Shown here piece by piece: positions 54,173 through 63,248 of a stretch of DNA of 64,000 nucleotides. Under the pieces are notes generated by a model. It was given only the letters and a program-made list of their open reading frames with translations, made no database searches and was not told the DNA's origin. The translations under genes were made by a program, and so were the position numbers. The stretch is from Psychrobacillus sp. FSL H8-0483 (GTDB taxonomy: Bacteria > Bacillota > Bacilli > Bacillales_A > Planococcaceae). The number at the start of each line of letters is the position of its first letter. Position 1 is the stretch's first letter. The stretch is taken from contig NZ_CP152052.1 of the NCBI RefSeq assembly GCF_038637725.1, positions 1,161,501-1,225,500 of the forward strand, in the 5' to 3' direction.

Positions 54173-55591
54173 ATGAAAATTATTCTAAGTTTTTTATCTA
54201 TGTTACTCATTGTGACTAATAGTGTATTGCTATTATTTCAATATCACGTGTACTCTTCTGGGTTGGAAGATAGTGAGCAATCTTTCTTATATGAACAAGA
54301 AATTGAAATAAAATTAAAAAAGGATAAGCTCATGATCAGGCAACATTTTATGAATTTGCCTGAAGAAAAAATAAAGATCACCTGGCCTATTTCAAGTGAA
54401 AATAGGAGTTGTTACTTAGATACAAGTGAGAGCTGTAACCGATTGTCCGAAGATCTTATATCTTTTAAGGAAGGAGATACATCCAAACAAAGTATTTCCT
54501 ATGAAATACCTTTAATAGATGGATTACATGACGGAATCGTTTTATCAGGTTTTTTAGCTAAGCTTGAAAAGGGTGGAGTTTCATATACAACTCTCCACAT
54601 TACGGATGAATTAAAAAAAGGCGGTATGTGGGTTAGTGGTCTTCCAATAGTTGGAACCACTTCTTTAGATGAAATTGATTATTCACTCTTTTTCGGAGCA
54701 GGTAGTTTCACTGATTTGTATTGGCAAGAAGAATTACTACCAGTCAAATTTGAGAACGACAATTTCACTATTCACTCAAAAGAAGAACTCTCAGAAGATC
54801 TAAAGACACTTTTGACTGAGATGCAGCTGACAAATAGTGAACATATATCTGTCCTTTTTACGGAAAATAAATACAATATTAAATCTTCTCGAATTGCATT
54901 TGTTGAAAACAAGGATCTTGCTTCCATTCAACGAGAGTTAATTATTAAAAATGTACAATTACAATATGGATTAGTTGCTGAAAATTTAATAATGGCTGAG
55001 GTTATTAGTAGTTTCTTAACGGATTCTCCTATTGGATCTGAGAAATCGATCTGGATGTATGAAACCTTAACCAATTATTTTACGGAAGATCAGCTTTCTG
55101 ATTGGAAAAAAGTATTAATGGAAAACAAACAGTTAAGTGCCCAAAAATTGGATGGATTATTATCGGAAGTAATTGAATTGAAAACTTCCTTCTTTACTTT
55201 AAATGAACAATTTAAAGCAGATAAATATCCATTGCTCTTTGAGGATAATAGAACAGTGTACATTAATGATCAACAGCAAAAAGACGTAAAAGTACTGTTT
55301 AAAGATGGGAAAGTAATGTATGCTGCGGAACCATTGTTAACAGCATTAGGCTATACGTTGAAAGATACGGATAAAGGATTATATGTGCAAAATGCAATGA
55401 GAGCGTTTCGTTTTCCTATTAAGGAACCATTTTATGTATTAAACGACAAAAGATATGATGCAATGTCAGAACCATTTGAAAAAATCGGAGCAGATTTTTA
55501 TTTGGAAGAATCGTGGATGAATCGTTTGTTTTTAGTAGATATTGAAAAACAAGAAAAACGAATAAGTGTTACACAATCCGCTTCATTTTAA
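54173..55591 (+). CDS. Membrane-anchored extracytoplasmic protein of unknown function with C-terminal copper-amine-oxidase-N-like domain
   Basis: 472 residues. An N-terminal hydrophobic segment (about 3-24) anchors or exports it, and the rest is hydrophilic with beta-rich N-terminal half. The last 110 residues (VYINDQQQKDVKVLFKDGK, YAAEPLLTALGYTL, GLYVQNAMRAFRF) look like a copper-amine-oxidase N-terminal (stalk) repeat used by surface proteins. The middle (residues about 260-350, helical, IWMYETLTNYFTEDQLSDWKK) loosely recalls gluzincin C-terminal helices, but no HExxH is present. I do not recognise the family. GGAGGAC precedes ATG 54173. Divergent from the DUF7147 gene. Confidence 0.75.
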   Translation: MKIILSFLSMLLIVTNSVLLLFQYHVYSSGLEDSEQSFLYEQEIEIKLKKDKLMIRQHFMNLPEEKIKITWPISSENRSCYLDTSESCNRLSEDLISFKEGDTSKQSISYEIPLIDGLHDGIVLSGFLAKLEKGGVSYTTLHITDELKKGGMWVSGLPIVGTTSLDEIDYSLFFGAGSFTDLYWQEELLPVKFENDNFTIHSKEELSEDLKTLLTEMQLTNSEHISVLFTENKYNIKSSRIAFVENKDLASIQRELIIKNVQLQYGLVAENLIMAEVISSFLTDSPIGSEKSIWMYETLTNYFTEDQLSDWKKVLMENKQLSAQKLDGLLSEVIELKTSFFTLNEQFKADKYPLLFEDNRTVYINDQQQKDVKVLFKDGKVMYAAEPLLTALGYTLKDTDKGLYVQNAMRAFRFPIKEPFYVLNDKRYDAMSEPFEKIGADFYLEESWMNRLFLVDIEKQEKRISVTQSASF

Positions 55592-55860
55592 CTTTATTCA
55601 GCAGAAGTCTCCCGTTTCTATAAGTGGTGAAATGTATGCTAATGTTCTTCGATTTTACTGGTGTCTAAACACCTGCTGAATAGAGTAAAGCCTCTGTCGG
55701 ATGTCACAGATTTTGTAAAGGAGTTCACCTGGCAAGACAGGTGTTGCAAAATTTTGGCGCACGGTTTTCTGCGTCGAGTTTAACGCAGGAGCAGTTGTTT
55801 TTCCTGCGGGGCTGAACAAGGTGAAGCGGAAGAAAAACGCCAATGCGAATTTGATAACTA
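55592..55860. repeat. Structured noncoding segment before rsmD
   Basis: TATTCAGCAG (55595-55604) pairs with CTGCTGAATA (55673-55682), with GGTGTCTAAACACC inside the right arm. A second hairpin CACCTGGCAAGACAGGTG follows at 55726-55743, then a Gly/Cys-codon-like stretch TTCCTGCGGGGCTGAACAAG that resembles family B remnants. No gene was accepted; the frame from 55821 is the rsmD frame without a start site. Confidence 0.45.
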
Positions 55861-55871
55861 GGAGAAATAGT

Positions 55872-56923
<1,052 letters not shown>

Positions 56924-56925
<2 letters not shown>

Positions 56926-56951
56926 CCTTGCAAATTTTGCAAGGTTTTTTC
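56924..56951 (+). terminator. Terminator of rsmD-coaD
   Basis: Stem AACCTTGCAAA / TTTGCAAGGTT followed by TTTTC. Confidence 0.88.
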
Positions 56952-57022
56952 TTTGTCATAAAGGGGAAAGTTATGTTACAAGATAGTTACAGGTGCCTGG
57001 CACCAGTAACACTTTTGACATG

Positions 57023-57898
57023 TTAGAGGATGAAAAATATTGGTAGGATGAGCATGTTTAGGAAGCGAAATAGGATGTAATGTTTGATCGGAATTCCTGC
57101 TTTTTGCGCAAGAACAATAATTTGCATATGAATACTAAGTCCACTAAAAGCTATGATTATCGCTACTACAAAGGGTAATATTGTAGTTCCTGATAAAATT
57201 TCTCCTGCCAAACTAATGCCACCGGTCATTTCAAAAAAAGATGCAATTAGCACTAATACGAACGGAGAAATGGATGGTATTACTTCTTTTACGGATTCAA
57301 AAACAATAATACTTACTGTTGTGAAAAATATTACAGTTGTTCCAATTAGCAATAGTATTTGCGATGTTTCTCTAATGCTTTCCTGAAATGGTGAGATCGA
57401 TGCTTTTTTGACGTAATCATTCATTTGAATAGGCTTCGAAAAAATGATGAATACTAAAAGGAATGCCAAATTGACGAGATGGATAATAATTAACAATTTT
57501 AAACCCGCAATCTCGGCATTAAAAATTTCGATGCCAACAAAACCAATTACAAACATTGGGCTTGGAGCATGACAAATAGCTAATAACCAACTCGCATTTC
57601 GCTCGTTTAAGGTACCTATTTCCTTTAGGGAAGAAATAATAGCAGCTCCACTTGGAAAGCCTCCTAATGCAGTAAGAATGTATATATTCATATACAATTT
57701 GAACTTGTTGGTCGTGTTTAAAAAAGTTTTTTGTGATCGAATAAACATTTGGGTAATAACTAGATAAGGCAATAAGTAGGGAAGTAATGCTGTCGTGAAT
57801 ATTCGCATCCCTTCTACTGCACCTTTATGCGCTATACCCGGTTGTAAAAACAATAGTATAATAAGTGCCCAACTACCGATTGTAATAATCATATGCAT
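57023..57898 (-). CDS. YlbJ-like sporulation integral membrane protein (short form)
   Basis: 291-residue polytopic protein with about seven helices and nucleoside-recognition (Gate) features: LLPYLLPYLVITQMFI, then LGGFPSGAAIISSL and CHAPSPMFVIGFVG. It corresponds by place (coaD-ylbJ-ylbL, opposite strand) to YlbJ, a SigE-dependent spore cortex protein in B. subtilis. YlbJ there is about 400 residues as I recall, so this is a shorter form lacking about a quarter. Upstream on the minus strand, CCTACAAT (57936-57929) with AGACATT 13 bp before it is a SigE-like promoter candidate. AAGGGATG precedes the start. Confidence 0.78.
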   Translation of the reverse strand: MHMIITIGSWALIILLFLQPGIAHKGAVEGMRIFTTALLPYLLPYLVITQMFIRSQKTFLNTTNKFKLYMNIYILTALGGFPSGAAIISSLKEIGTLNERNASWLLAICHAPSPMFVIGFVGIEIFNAEIAGLKLLIIIHLVNLAFLLVFIIFSKPIQMNDYVKKASISPFQESIRETSQILLLIGTTVIFFTTVSIIVFESVKEVIPSISPFVLVLIASFFEMTGGISLAGEILSGTTILPFVVAIIIAFSGLSIHMQIIVLAQKAGIPIKHYILFRFLNMLILPIFFIL

Positions 57899-58120
57899 CC
57901 TATTTCATCCCTTATTTCTTGAGGGAAAATTGTAGGTTCCCTCATAGTTAATGTCTAGTCTCTAGTAAAAAGTCTTTCAAGCGCGATTGCCACTTCTGAT
58001 TACGTGTTAATCGTCACCAAAAAAGTGAGTTTTCCATTTTCCTGTTTATATATTTTGTCAGAAAAAAATGGAAGTGATAAACTAATACTTAATTGTATTT
58101 ATGAAAGAGAGGGATAACTT

Positions 58121-59167
58121 ATGAAGAAGAGAAAGCCATTAATCCTTCTTTTTGTTGTAGCACTTGTAGCTGCATTAGCCTTTTATCCAATGGAATCTTA
58201 TATTTCCAAGCCAGGCGGCGCTTACGAACTTACTCCATTCGTAGAAGTCGAAGGCGGAGATGAAGATGACGCCGGAACGATGAGCCTATTAACTATTGCA
58301 TTAGCAAAAGCAACTCCTCTTACTTATGCATATGCTAAAGTGGTGGATAATCAAAAAATCTATAAAGCAAATCAAATTCGTCAAGAAGATGAAGATGAAA
58401 AAGAATATAATGTTCGTCAATTAAAGCTTATGTCTGATTCTCAATTTAATGCTATTACAGTTGCTTTCAATCGAGCAAAAATGCCTTATACTGTGACAAA
58501 TAACGGAATATTTATTTTTAATGTCGTAGATGGTAGTGCAGCAGATAATGTGTTAGAACCTGGCGATAAGATATTAGAAATGGATAATACAAAAAAATTA
58601 ACCGAAGAAGCAATCAAAACGTACTTAGCAGACAAGCAAGCAGGTGACGTTATTCAATTAACAATTGAACGAGATGGCAAGGAACTTTCCAAAGAGGTTA
58701 CACTTAAAGCAATCCCCGGCGTTCAAGGGAAAGCAGGAATCGGTATTTCGTATACGGAGGATAAGTTAGTTGAAACAACTCCTGTAGTCCGTATTAACTC
58801 GGAAGAAATAGGAGGACCTTCTGCTGGCCTTATGTTTACATTAGAGATATTAAATCAATTGTTACCTGAAGATATTACAAAAGGATATAATATTGCTGGA
58901 ACTGGTGAGATGGAACCAGATGGAACAGTAGGGCGAATTGGCGGAATTGATTTAAAAGTAATTGCCGCGGACCGAAAAGGTATGGAAATAATGTTTGCCC
59001 CAGATGACGAAATAGACCCAGCCATACTTGCAAATAATCCGGATCTTACTTCGAACTATGAAGAAGCGGTAAAATCCGCAAAAAAAATAGGCACAAAAAT
59101 GAAAATTGTACCTGTAAAAACTATTGATGATGCTTTAGCTTATTTGGAACAACTAGATCCCAAATAA
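58121..59167 (+). CDS. ylbL: YlbL-family PDZ/Lon-type membrane protease
   Basis: 348-residue membrane-anchored serine protease. One N-terminal TM helix (about 6-24), PDZ domain in the middle (about 120-200: VVDGSAADNVLEPGDKILEMD) and a Lon S16 domain at the C-terminus with catalytic Ser in GGPSAGLMFTLEI and Lys in GGIDLKVIAADRKG. In B. subtilis YlbL (DdpA) degrades the SOS division inhibitor YneA. ylbK, which lies before it there, is missing here. Ribosome site AGAGAGGG. Confidence 0.93.
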   Translation: MKKRKPLILLFVVALVAALAFYPMESYISKPGGAYELTPFVEVEGGDEDDAGTMSLLTIALAKATPLTYAYAKVVDNQKIYKANQIRQEDEDEKEYNVRQLKLMSDSQFNAITVAFNRAKMPYTVTNNGIFIFNVVDGSAADNVLEPGDKILEMDNTKKLTEEAIKTYLADKQAGDVIQLTIERDGKELSKEVTLKAIPGVQGKAGIGISYTEDKLVETTPVVRINSEEIGGPSAGLMFTLEILNQLLPEDITKGYNIAGTGEMEPDGTVGRIGGIDLKVIAADRKGMEIMFAPDDEIDPAILANNPDLTSNYEEAVKSAKKIGTKMKIVPVKTIDDALAYLEQLDPK

Positions 59168-59170
59168 TTT

Positions 59171-60385
59171 TTATTGAAAAATTGGGATTTTACGAAAATC
59201 GCTTCCAACCATGCTTTGCCCGAAATCATTTTGTAAACCCAAATAATATAAATTTGCTGCTTTAATATCTAATTGAAGCAGCTTATTTTCTTTACTTGCG
59301 GCTACTCTACTTACAAGAGGGAGCTGCAAGTCTTTTTTTATTGATTGTAAATAAGCTTGCCCCTTTTTATTCATTGCTAGTGGTCTAATATAAGTGGGTA
59401 GGTCGATTTCCTGCAGCTGTTCCCATGTAAACTCTGTAAAAATATGCGTTAACATTCTTTGAATTCTCGTCCATGTAAATCGTTTAGACTTAATTTGCAG
59501 CATAAATGTATGGAAATTTTCACTTGTCATAGCGGCATTCCAAATGGCATTTTCCATTCCTTCCGTAACCTCTGCAAATTGAGCTAATCGTTCTTTATTA
59601 TGACGTAAAATTGTAAAGCGCAATAAAGGATAAAATCTATCCCAGCAACCGAATGCTTGGGCTGTGGTTTTCCACTCGTTTAATTCCTCTATACTTGTAC
59701 GTGGTAGAAAATGTTGAACGGCAGATAGTTCTTTTTCATCGAATAAAACTTTTCGTATTCCAGTTGCACTTGCAATAGTTTCAGAATGCTTAGCTTCGTC
59801 ATGGTAATTAGCAACGACGCGCTGGATTGTCTCCGGTTTGATTGCCGCGTTTAAATTATAAGCAGCTTCCATATAATGATAACCTAAAATATTATTTGGT
59901 TTAGATAAATCGACTAAAGGAACAGAAGCATCCGAAGCTACCACTTTATATGCTTCATTTAATGCTTTTGGATAACTAATTCCTTGTTTCATAAAATTTG
60001 AAATAGCTGTATTATAATCCGCTTTTTTTGCCAATAATAATTGATAGGTATGTTGAAATGCTTCTAAAGATCCTTCCTCGCTTCCAAAGCAAAAAGTCTC
60101 ACATTTTAAAGACTCCAATAAATAGATAGCGCCTTTTGCAAAATCACTGGCCTGGGCAGTTGCAAAAGCATAAGGTAACTCTATTATTAAATCAACACCA
60201 GCAGAGAGAGCCATTTTTGCTCGTGTCCATTTATCAACAAGGGCTGGTTCACCACGTTGGAGAAAGTTACCAGACATTACTGCTACAATAATGTCACTAT
60301 TAGTTTTCACGCTTGATTGTTGTAAGTGATGTAAATGTCCATTATGAAATGGGTTGTATTCTACTACTAATCCAGTGGCTTTCAT
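59171..60385 (-). CDS. tmcAL: tRNA(Met) cytidine acetate ligase TmcAL (YlbM)
   Basis: 404-residue enzyme that makes N4-acetylcytidine at the wobble base of elongator tRNA-Met, using acetate and ATP in Firmicutes. N-terminal nucleotidyltransferase part MKATGLVVEYNPFHNGHLHHLQ (HxGH equivalent in NGHLHH), SGNFLQRGEPALVDKWTRA, and KPNNILGYHYMEA. Full length compared with the B. subtilis protein of about 415 residues. Same place and strand as ylbM, divergent from ylbN. Confidence 0.93.
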   Translation of the reverse strand: MKATGLVVEYNPFHNGHLHHLQQSSVKTNSDIIVAVMSGNFLQRGEPALVDKWTRAKMALSAGVDLIIELPYAFATAQASDFAKGAIYLLESLKCETFCFGSEEGSLEAFQHTYQLLLAKKADYNTAISNFMKQGISYPKALNEAYKVVASDASVPLVDLSKPNNILGYHYMEAAYNLNAAIKPETIQRVVANYHDEAKHSETIASATGIRKVLFDEKELSAVQHFLPRTSIEELNEWKTTAQAFGCWDRFYPLLRFTILRHNKERLAQFAEVTEGMENAIWNAAMTSENFHTFMLQIKSKRFTWTRIQRMLTHIFTEFTWEQLQEIDLPTYIRPLAMNKKGQAYLQSIKKDLQLPLVSRVAASKENKLLQLDIKAANLYYLGLQNDFGQSMVGSDFRKIPIFQ

Positions 60386-60452
60386 CTTCGTATCAAATCC
60401 TTTCCCTTAATGAAAGTATAATGTTAAAATAATGTAGTGACAAGAAATTATC

Positions 60453-60481
60453 TTGACATCTAAAAATAGTCATTATATAAT
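60453..60481 (+). promoter_or_regulatory. Perfect-consensus SigA promoter of ylbN-rpmF
   Basis: TTGACA (60453-60458), 17-bp spacer, TATAAT (60476-60481), 29 bp before the ylbN start. Both hexamers and the spacing are ideal, as expected for a ribosomal-protein operon. Confidence 0.9.
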
Positions 60482-60510
60482 CAACTTTGTTGTCTTGAGG
60501 TGATAATCGT

Positions 60511-61056
60511 ATGAAATGGGTAATTCATCAGCTAGCTAAATATCGTGAGAACGGGATGACGTTAGATGAATTCGTTGTTCTCGAAAATGTGGAAAAACGA
60601 AACCATGACGTTCGAAACATTTCACCCGTTCATGTAAAAGGGCACTGCACGTTTGGTGCAGCGCAAATGACTTGTCATCTACAGCTTTCAGGGACTCTAA
60701 TATTGCCATGTGCTCGCACATGGGAAGATGTAGAATATCCTTTTGAGATTGAAACTGTTGAAGTATTCAACTGGTCTGAGACTGCATTAGCATTAGCATC
60801 CGCACAAACAAATGATAACTTTCATATAGTTGAAGGCGATGTTATTCATGTAGATCCGGTTCTAGAGGAGTTAGTCCTTTTAGAAATTCCAATGCAAGTG
60901 TATAAAGAAGGTGCAGACCAATTTAAACATGAAGGTGGAAACGGTTGGAGTTATACAACAGATGAAGATCTTAATGATTTGCAAGAAGATGACCAACCAA
61001 AATTGGATCCAAGACTTGCTGAATTAGCTAAGTATTTTGATCAAACAGACGAATAA
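60511..61056 (+). CDS. ylbN: YceD/DUF177 family protein (YlbN)
   Basis: 181-residue protein of the DUF177 family, almost always encoded just before rpmF. VHVKGHCTFGAAQMTCHLQLSGTL and PCARTWEDVEYPFEIE are the conserved core, with a partial Cys motif. C-terminal DPRLAELAKYFDQ. Homologues influence 23S rRNA processing or fatty acid regulation, but function here is not settled. GAGGTGAT precedes the start. 24 bp separate it from rpmF. Confidence 0.93.
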   Translation: MKWVIHQLAKYRENGMTLDEFVVLENVEKRNHDVRNISPVHVKGHCTFGAAQMTCHLQLSGTLILPCARTWEDVEYPFEIETVEVFNWSETALALASAQTNDNFHIVEGDVIHVDPVLEELVLLEIPMQVYKEGADQFKHEGGNGWSYTTDEDLNDLQEDDQPKLDPRLAELAKYFDQTDE

Positions 61057-61080
61057 TAGATCTGTAAGGAGGTGCCACCA

Positions 61081-61254
61081 ATGGCAGTACCAGCTAGAAG
61101 AACTTCTAAAACTGTAAAAAGAAAACGTCGTACACATTTTAAATTATCCGTACCTGGTATGGTTTCGTGTTCAAATTGTGGTGAAATGAAATTGGCTCAC
61201 CGTATTTGTAAATCATGCGGACAATACAAAGGGAAAGAAGTAGTAAGCAAATAA
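61081..61254 (+). CDS. rpmF: 50S ribosomal protein L32
   Basis: 57 residues, [19 protein letters not shown], with the zinc-binding pattern CSNCGEM...CKSCGQY (C+ type) near residues 29-47. Start chosen at ATG 61081, preceded by AAGGAGGTG; the frame's ATG at 61072 lies inside that site. C-terminal YKGKEVV. Confidence 0.97.
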   Translation: MAVPARRTSKTVKRKRRTHFKLSVPGMVSCSNCGEMKLAHRICKSCGQYKGKEVVSK

Positions 61255-61271
61255 TTCAGTATTTGTTTCTC

Positions 61272-61314
61272 AAAAGGCTACCAAAGAGACCATGGCTCTT
61301 CGGTAGCCTTTTTC
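61272..61314 (+). terminator. Terminator of ylbN-rpmF
   Basis: Stem AAAAGGCTACC / GGTAGCCTTTTT with an inner AAGAG / CTCTT pair. Confidence 0.88.
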
Positions 61315-61346
61315 TCTATATACACATTTAACAAGGGGTGGAATAC

Positions 61347-62108
61347 ATGGCTTATACTATTGAGAAAAAAGATGAAATAATTATTTTTGAAATAAATAGA
61401 CCTGCTATTCATAATGCGATAAATGGAGAAGTTTTAGAAGGATTTAGGAAATTCATACATACTGTGAAAACAGATAGAGCGATAAAATTAGCAGTCATTA
61501 CAGGAGCAGGTGAAAAATCATTTTGTTCGGGAGGGGACTTATCTGTTTTTCATAAATTAAAAACAGCAGTAGAGTCTTTTGAAATGTTAAGTGAAGCTGC
61601 AAAAGTTTTATATGATATAGCAACATTAGAAATTCCGACGCTTGCTTTAGTAAATGGAATTGCAATAGGTGGTGGTTGTGAAATTGCTACATTATGCGAT
61701 TACCGTTTAGTAAAGAAAGAAGCGAAATGTGGTTTCATTCAAGGTAAGTTAGCCATTACATCTGGATGGGGTGGTGGATCCTACTTATTTGAAAAAGGAA
61801 TGAGACATGACTATGCACTTCAAATGCTTACGGAAGCAGTGCCTTATGATGCTGCTCAGCTTGTATCCTTTGGTTGGGCAACTGACATTTTTGAGGGAGA
61901 TAAACAAGTTGCATTGCATAAGTTTATCGAAAAAATGATTATTCCTCACTCTACCGTATTAATAGCATATAAAAAGCTGGCTATCCGAAAATGGGAACAG
62001 TCGCAATTATACGAGAGAATAATGGATGAAGTTAAGGCATGTTCAATCCTTTGGGAGCAAGATGTACATCATGAAGCAGTCGAATTGTTTTTAGCAAAAA
62101 AGAAATAA
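61347..62108 (+). CDS. Enoyl-CoA hydratase/isomerase family protein
   Basis: 253-residue crotonase-fold protein. Oxyanion-hole segments GAGEKSFCSGGDLSVF and VNGIAIGGGCEIATLCDYRL. At the position of the usual catalytic Glu pair, the segment IQGKLAITSGWGGGSYLFEK lacks one Glu, so it may be a different crotonase such as 3-hydroxyisobutyryl-CoA hydrolase-like or a hydratase of unknown substrate. Start chosen at ATG 61347 after AAGGGGTG. It sits alone between rpmF and the RsfA-type regulator. Confidence 0.82.
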   Translation: MAYTIEKKDEIIIFEINRPAIHNAINGEVLEGFRKFIHTVKTDRAIKLAVITGAGEKSFCSGGDLSVFHKLKTAVESFEMLSEAAKVLYDIATLEIPTLALVNGIAIGGGCEIATLCDYRLVKKEAKCGFIQGKLAITSGWGGGSYLFEKGMRHDYALQMLTEAVPYDAAQLVSFGWATDIFEGDKQVALHKFIEKMIIPHSTVLIAYKKLAIRKWEQSQLYERIMDEVKACSILWEQDVHHEAVELFLAKKK

Positions 62109-62168
62109 AATGAGAGTCTATTTAGCCCTACTTTGCATATATTAGTAAAAAAGCAAAGGGTGAACTAA

Positions 62169-62597
62169 ATGAATGTTAAAATGAGAAAAGATAGTTGGAC
62201 TATAGAAGAAGACAATCTATTAAAAGAGCTAGTTTTGAAAAAGATTGAGCAAGGCCATACCCAAATTTCTGGTTTTCAGGAGGCAAGCATTTTATTAGGA
62301 CGCTCCAAACAAGCTTGTGCATTCCGCTGGAATAAAAATCTACGTTCTCAAATTTTCCGAAAAGAAGTATCTGCTTTTGAGGCAACATTAAAAGAAGATA
62401 CATCAAAAGATGATACAACAAAAGAATTGGTAGATTCTACTTCCCTTCAAAACCACTTGCAGTTAGCAATGCAAAGCTATGATGAAATGAGACAATCGTA
62501 CGATGAAATTTCTAATGCGTATAACTTATTGAAAAAAGATTACGAGGTATTAGTAAACTGGGCAAAGCAGGGCCTTACACACATTGAGCATAACTAA
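62169..62597 (+). CDS. RsfA-family sporulation transcription regulator (GerR/YlbO-like)
   Basis: 142-residue regulator. An N-terminal Myb/SANT-like DNA-binding domain (RKDSWTIEEDNLLKELVLKK, then GRSKQACAFRWNKNLR) and a C-terminal coiled coil (residues about 95-140, with repeated QSYDEMRQSYDEISNAYN). Matches the RsfA family; YlbO (GerR) of B. subtilis, which lies at the same place after rpmF, switches off SigE-dependent genes and activates others in the mother cell. AAAGGGTG precedes the start. Confidence 0.88.
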   Translation: MNVKMRKDSWTIEEDNLLKELVLKKIEQGHTQISGFQEASILLGRSKQACAFRWNKNLRSQIFRKEVSAFEATLKEDTSKDDTTKELVDSTSLQNHLQLAMQSYDEMRQSYDEISNAYNLLKKDYEVLVNWAKQGLTHIEHN

Positions 62598-62632
62598 AAA
62601 AGAAGTCTCTAGAAATAGAGGCTTCTTTTTTG
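62595..62632 (+). terminator. Terminator of the RsfA-type gene
   Basis: Stem AAAGAAGTCTCTA / TAGAGGCTTCTTT with one internal mismatch, followed by a T run. Confidence 0.85.
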
Positions 62633-62719
62633 TTGCAGAAATAGTTGGAAAAATGATTAGTTTAATTAATTTATTTATTAGGCGAATTAACTTCATAATT
62701 CCAATTTACATAAATAATA

Positions 62720-62850
62720 TTTGATTCCCGCTATAGGCGTACGCTTTCCGCGGGGTGAGCTATAAGCCATCACCGCCAGCCGCTTCAATCAACAAAGTGA
62801 AAAATGTTCGCATTTTAATGACAAAGTACTATTTATGAAATTTACTCAGG
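62720..62850 (+). repeat. Family B repeat, short form, copy B6
   Basis: GATTCCCGCTATAGGC, GTACGCTTTCCGCGGGG, AAGCCATCACCGCC and the tail TTTTAATGACAAAGTACTA. The same layout as copy B3 at 30.5 kb. Confidence 0.65.
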
Positions 62851-63125
62851 CTCTGTGAAACCAGGTTGTTGTTTTTTTAAACAATCATGTAGTTATGGCT
62901 GAAAATCCGCTCGCTTTCCGTGGACGAACTACCAAGCCACCTCGAGGAAACAAGGCCCATTCTGCGTCGAAGGGCGTAGGCGACAGATGCAAATCCGTTG
63001 CCACTTGGATGTGGTGAATGTAGGATTTGTTCCTTTAAGGCCGCTATTGGGTTTTGTCAGTCCGTTTTTCCGCAGGAGTCTCGCAGAATTTCGACACAAA
63101 ATATATTCATCAAGAGCCATTTGTT
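62851..63125. repeat. Degraded family C end joined to family B-like remnant
   Basis: Begins GGCTCTGTGAAACCAGGTTG (family C left end, with changes), then CGCTTTCCGTGGACGAAC, and near the end TTTTCCGCAGGAGTCTCGC. No right family C end is found. The open frame 62929-63120 lies wholly in this remnant and is not accepted as a gene. Confidence 0.5.
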
Positions 63126-63176
63126 AAAATGTAGATGAAGTGGAGTCACTATTTTGTTAGAAAATTTCATATTTAG

Positions 63177-63204
63177 TTGAAATCGCTTTCATTTTTCGTA
63201 TAGA
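63177..63204 (+). promoter_or_regulatory. Promoter with overlapping cre (CcpA) site
   Basis: TGAAATCGCTTTCA (63178-63191) fits the cre consensus TGWAANCGNTNWCA at every position. It overlaps the -35 (TTGAAA, 63177) and spacer of a promoter whose -10 is TATAGA (63199). A site there should block transcription when CcpA is active, as in glucose. Confidence 0.7.
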
Positions 63205-63248
63205 CTAATAGAGAAGGGGTTCACTTTTTGTAACAAGGGGGAAAAGAG

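Noticed and set aside
62929-63120. 63-codon minus-strand open frame before the biotin carboxylase gene
   Set aside because: Entirely in degraded repeat sequence, with no ribosome site or recognisable protein.
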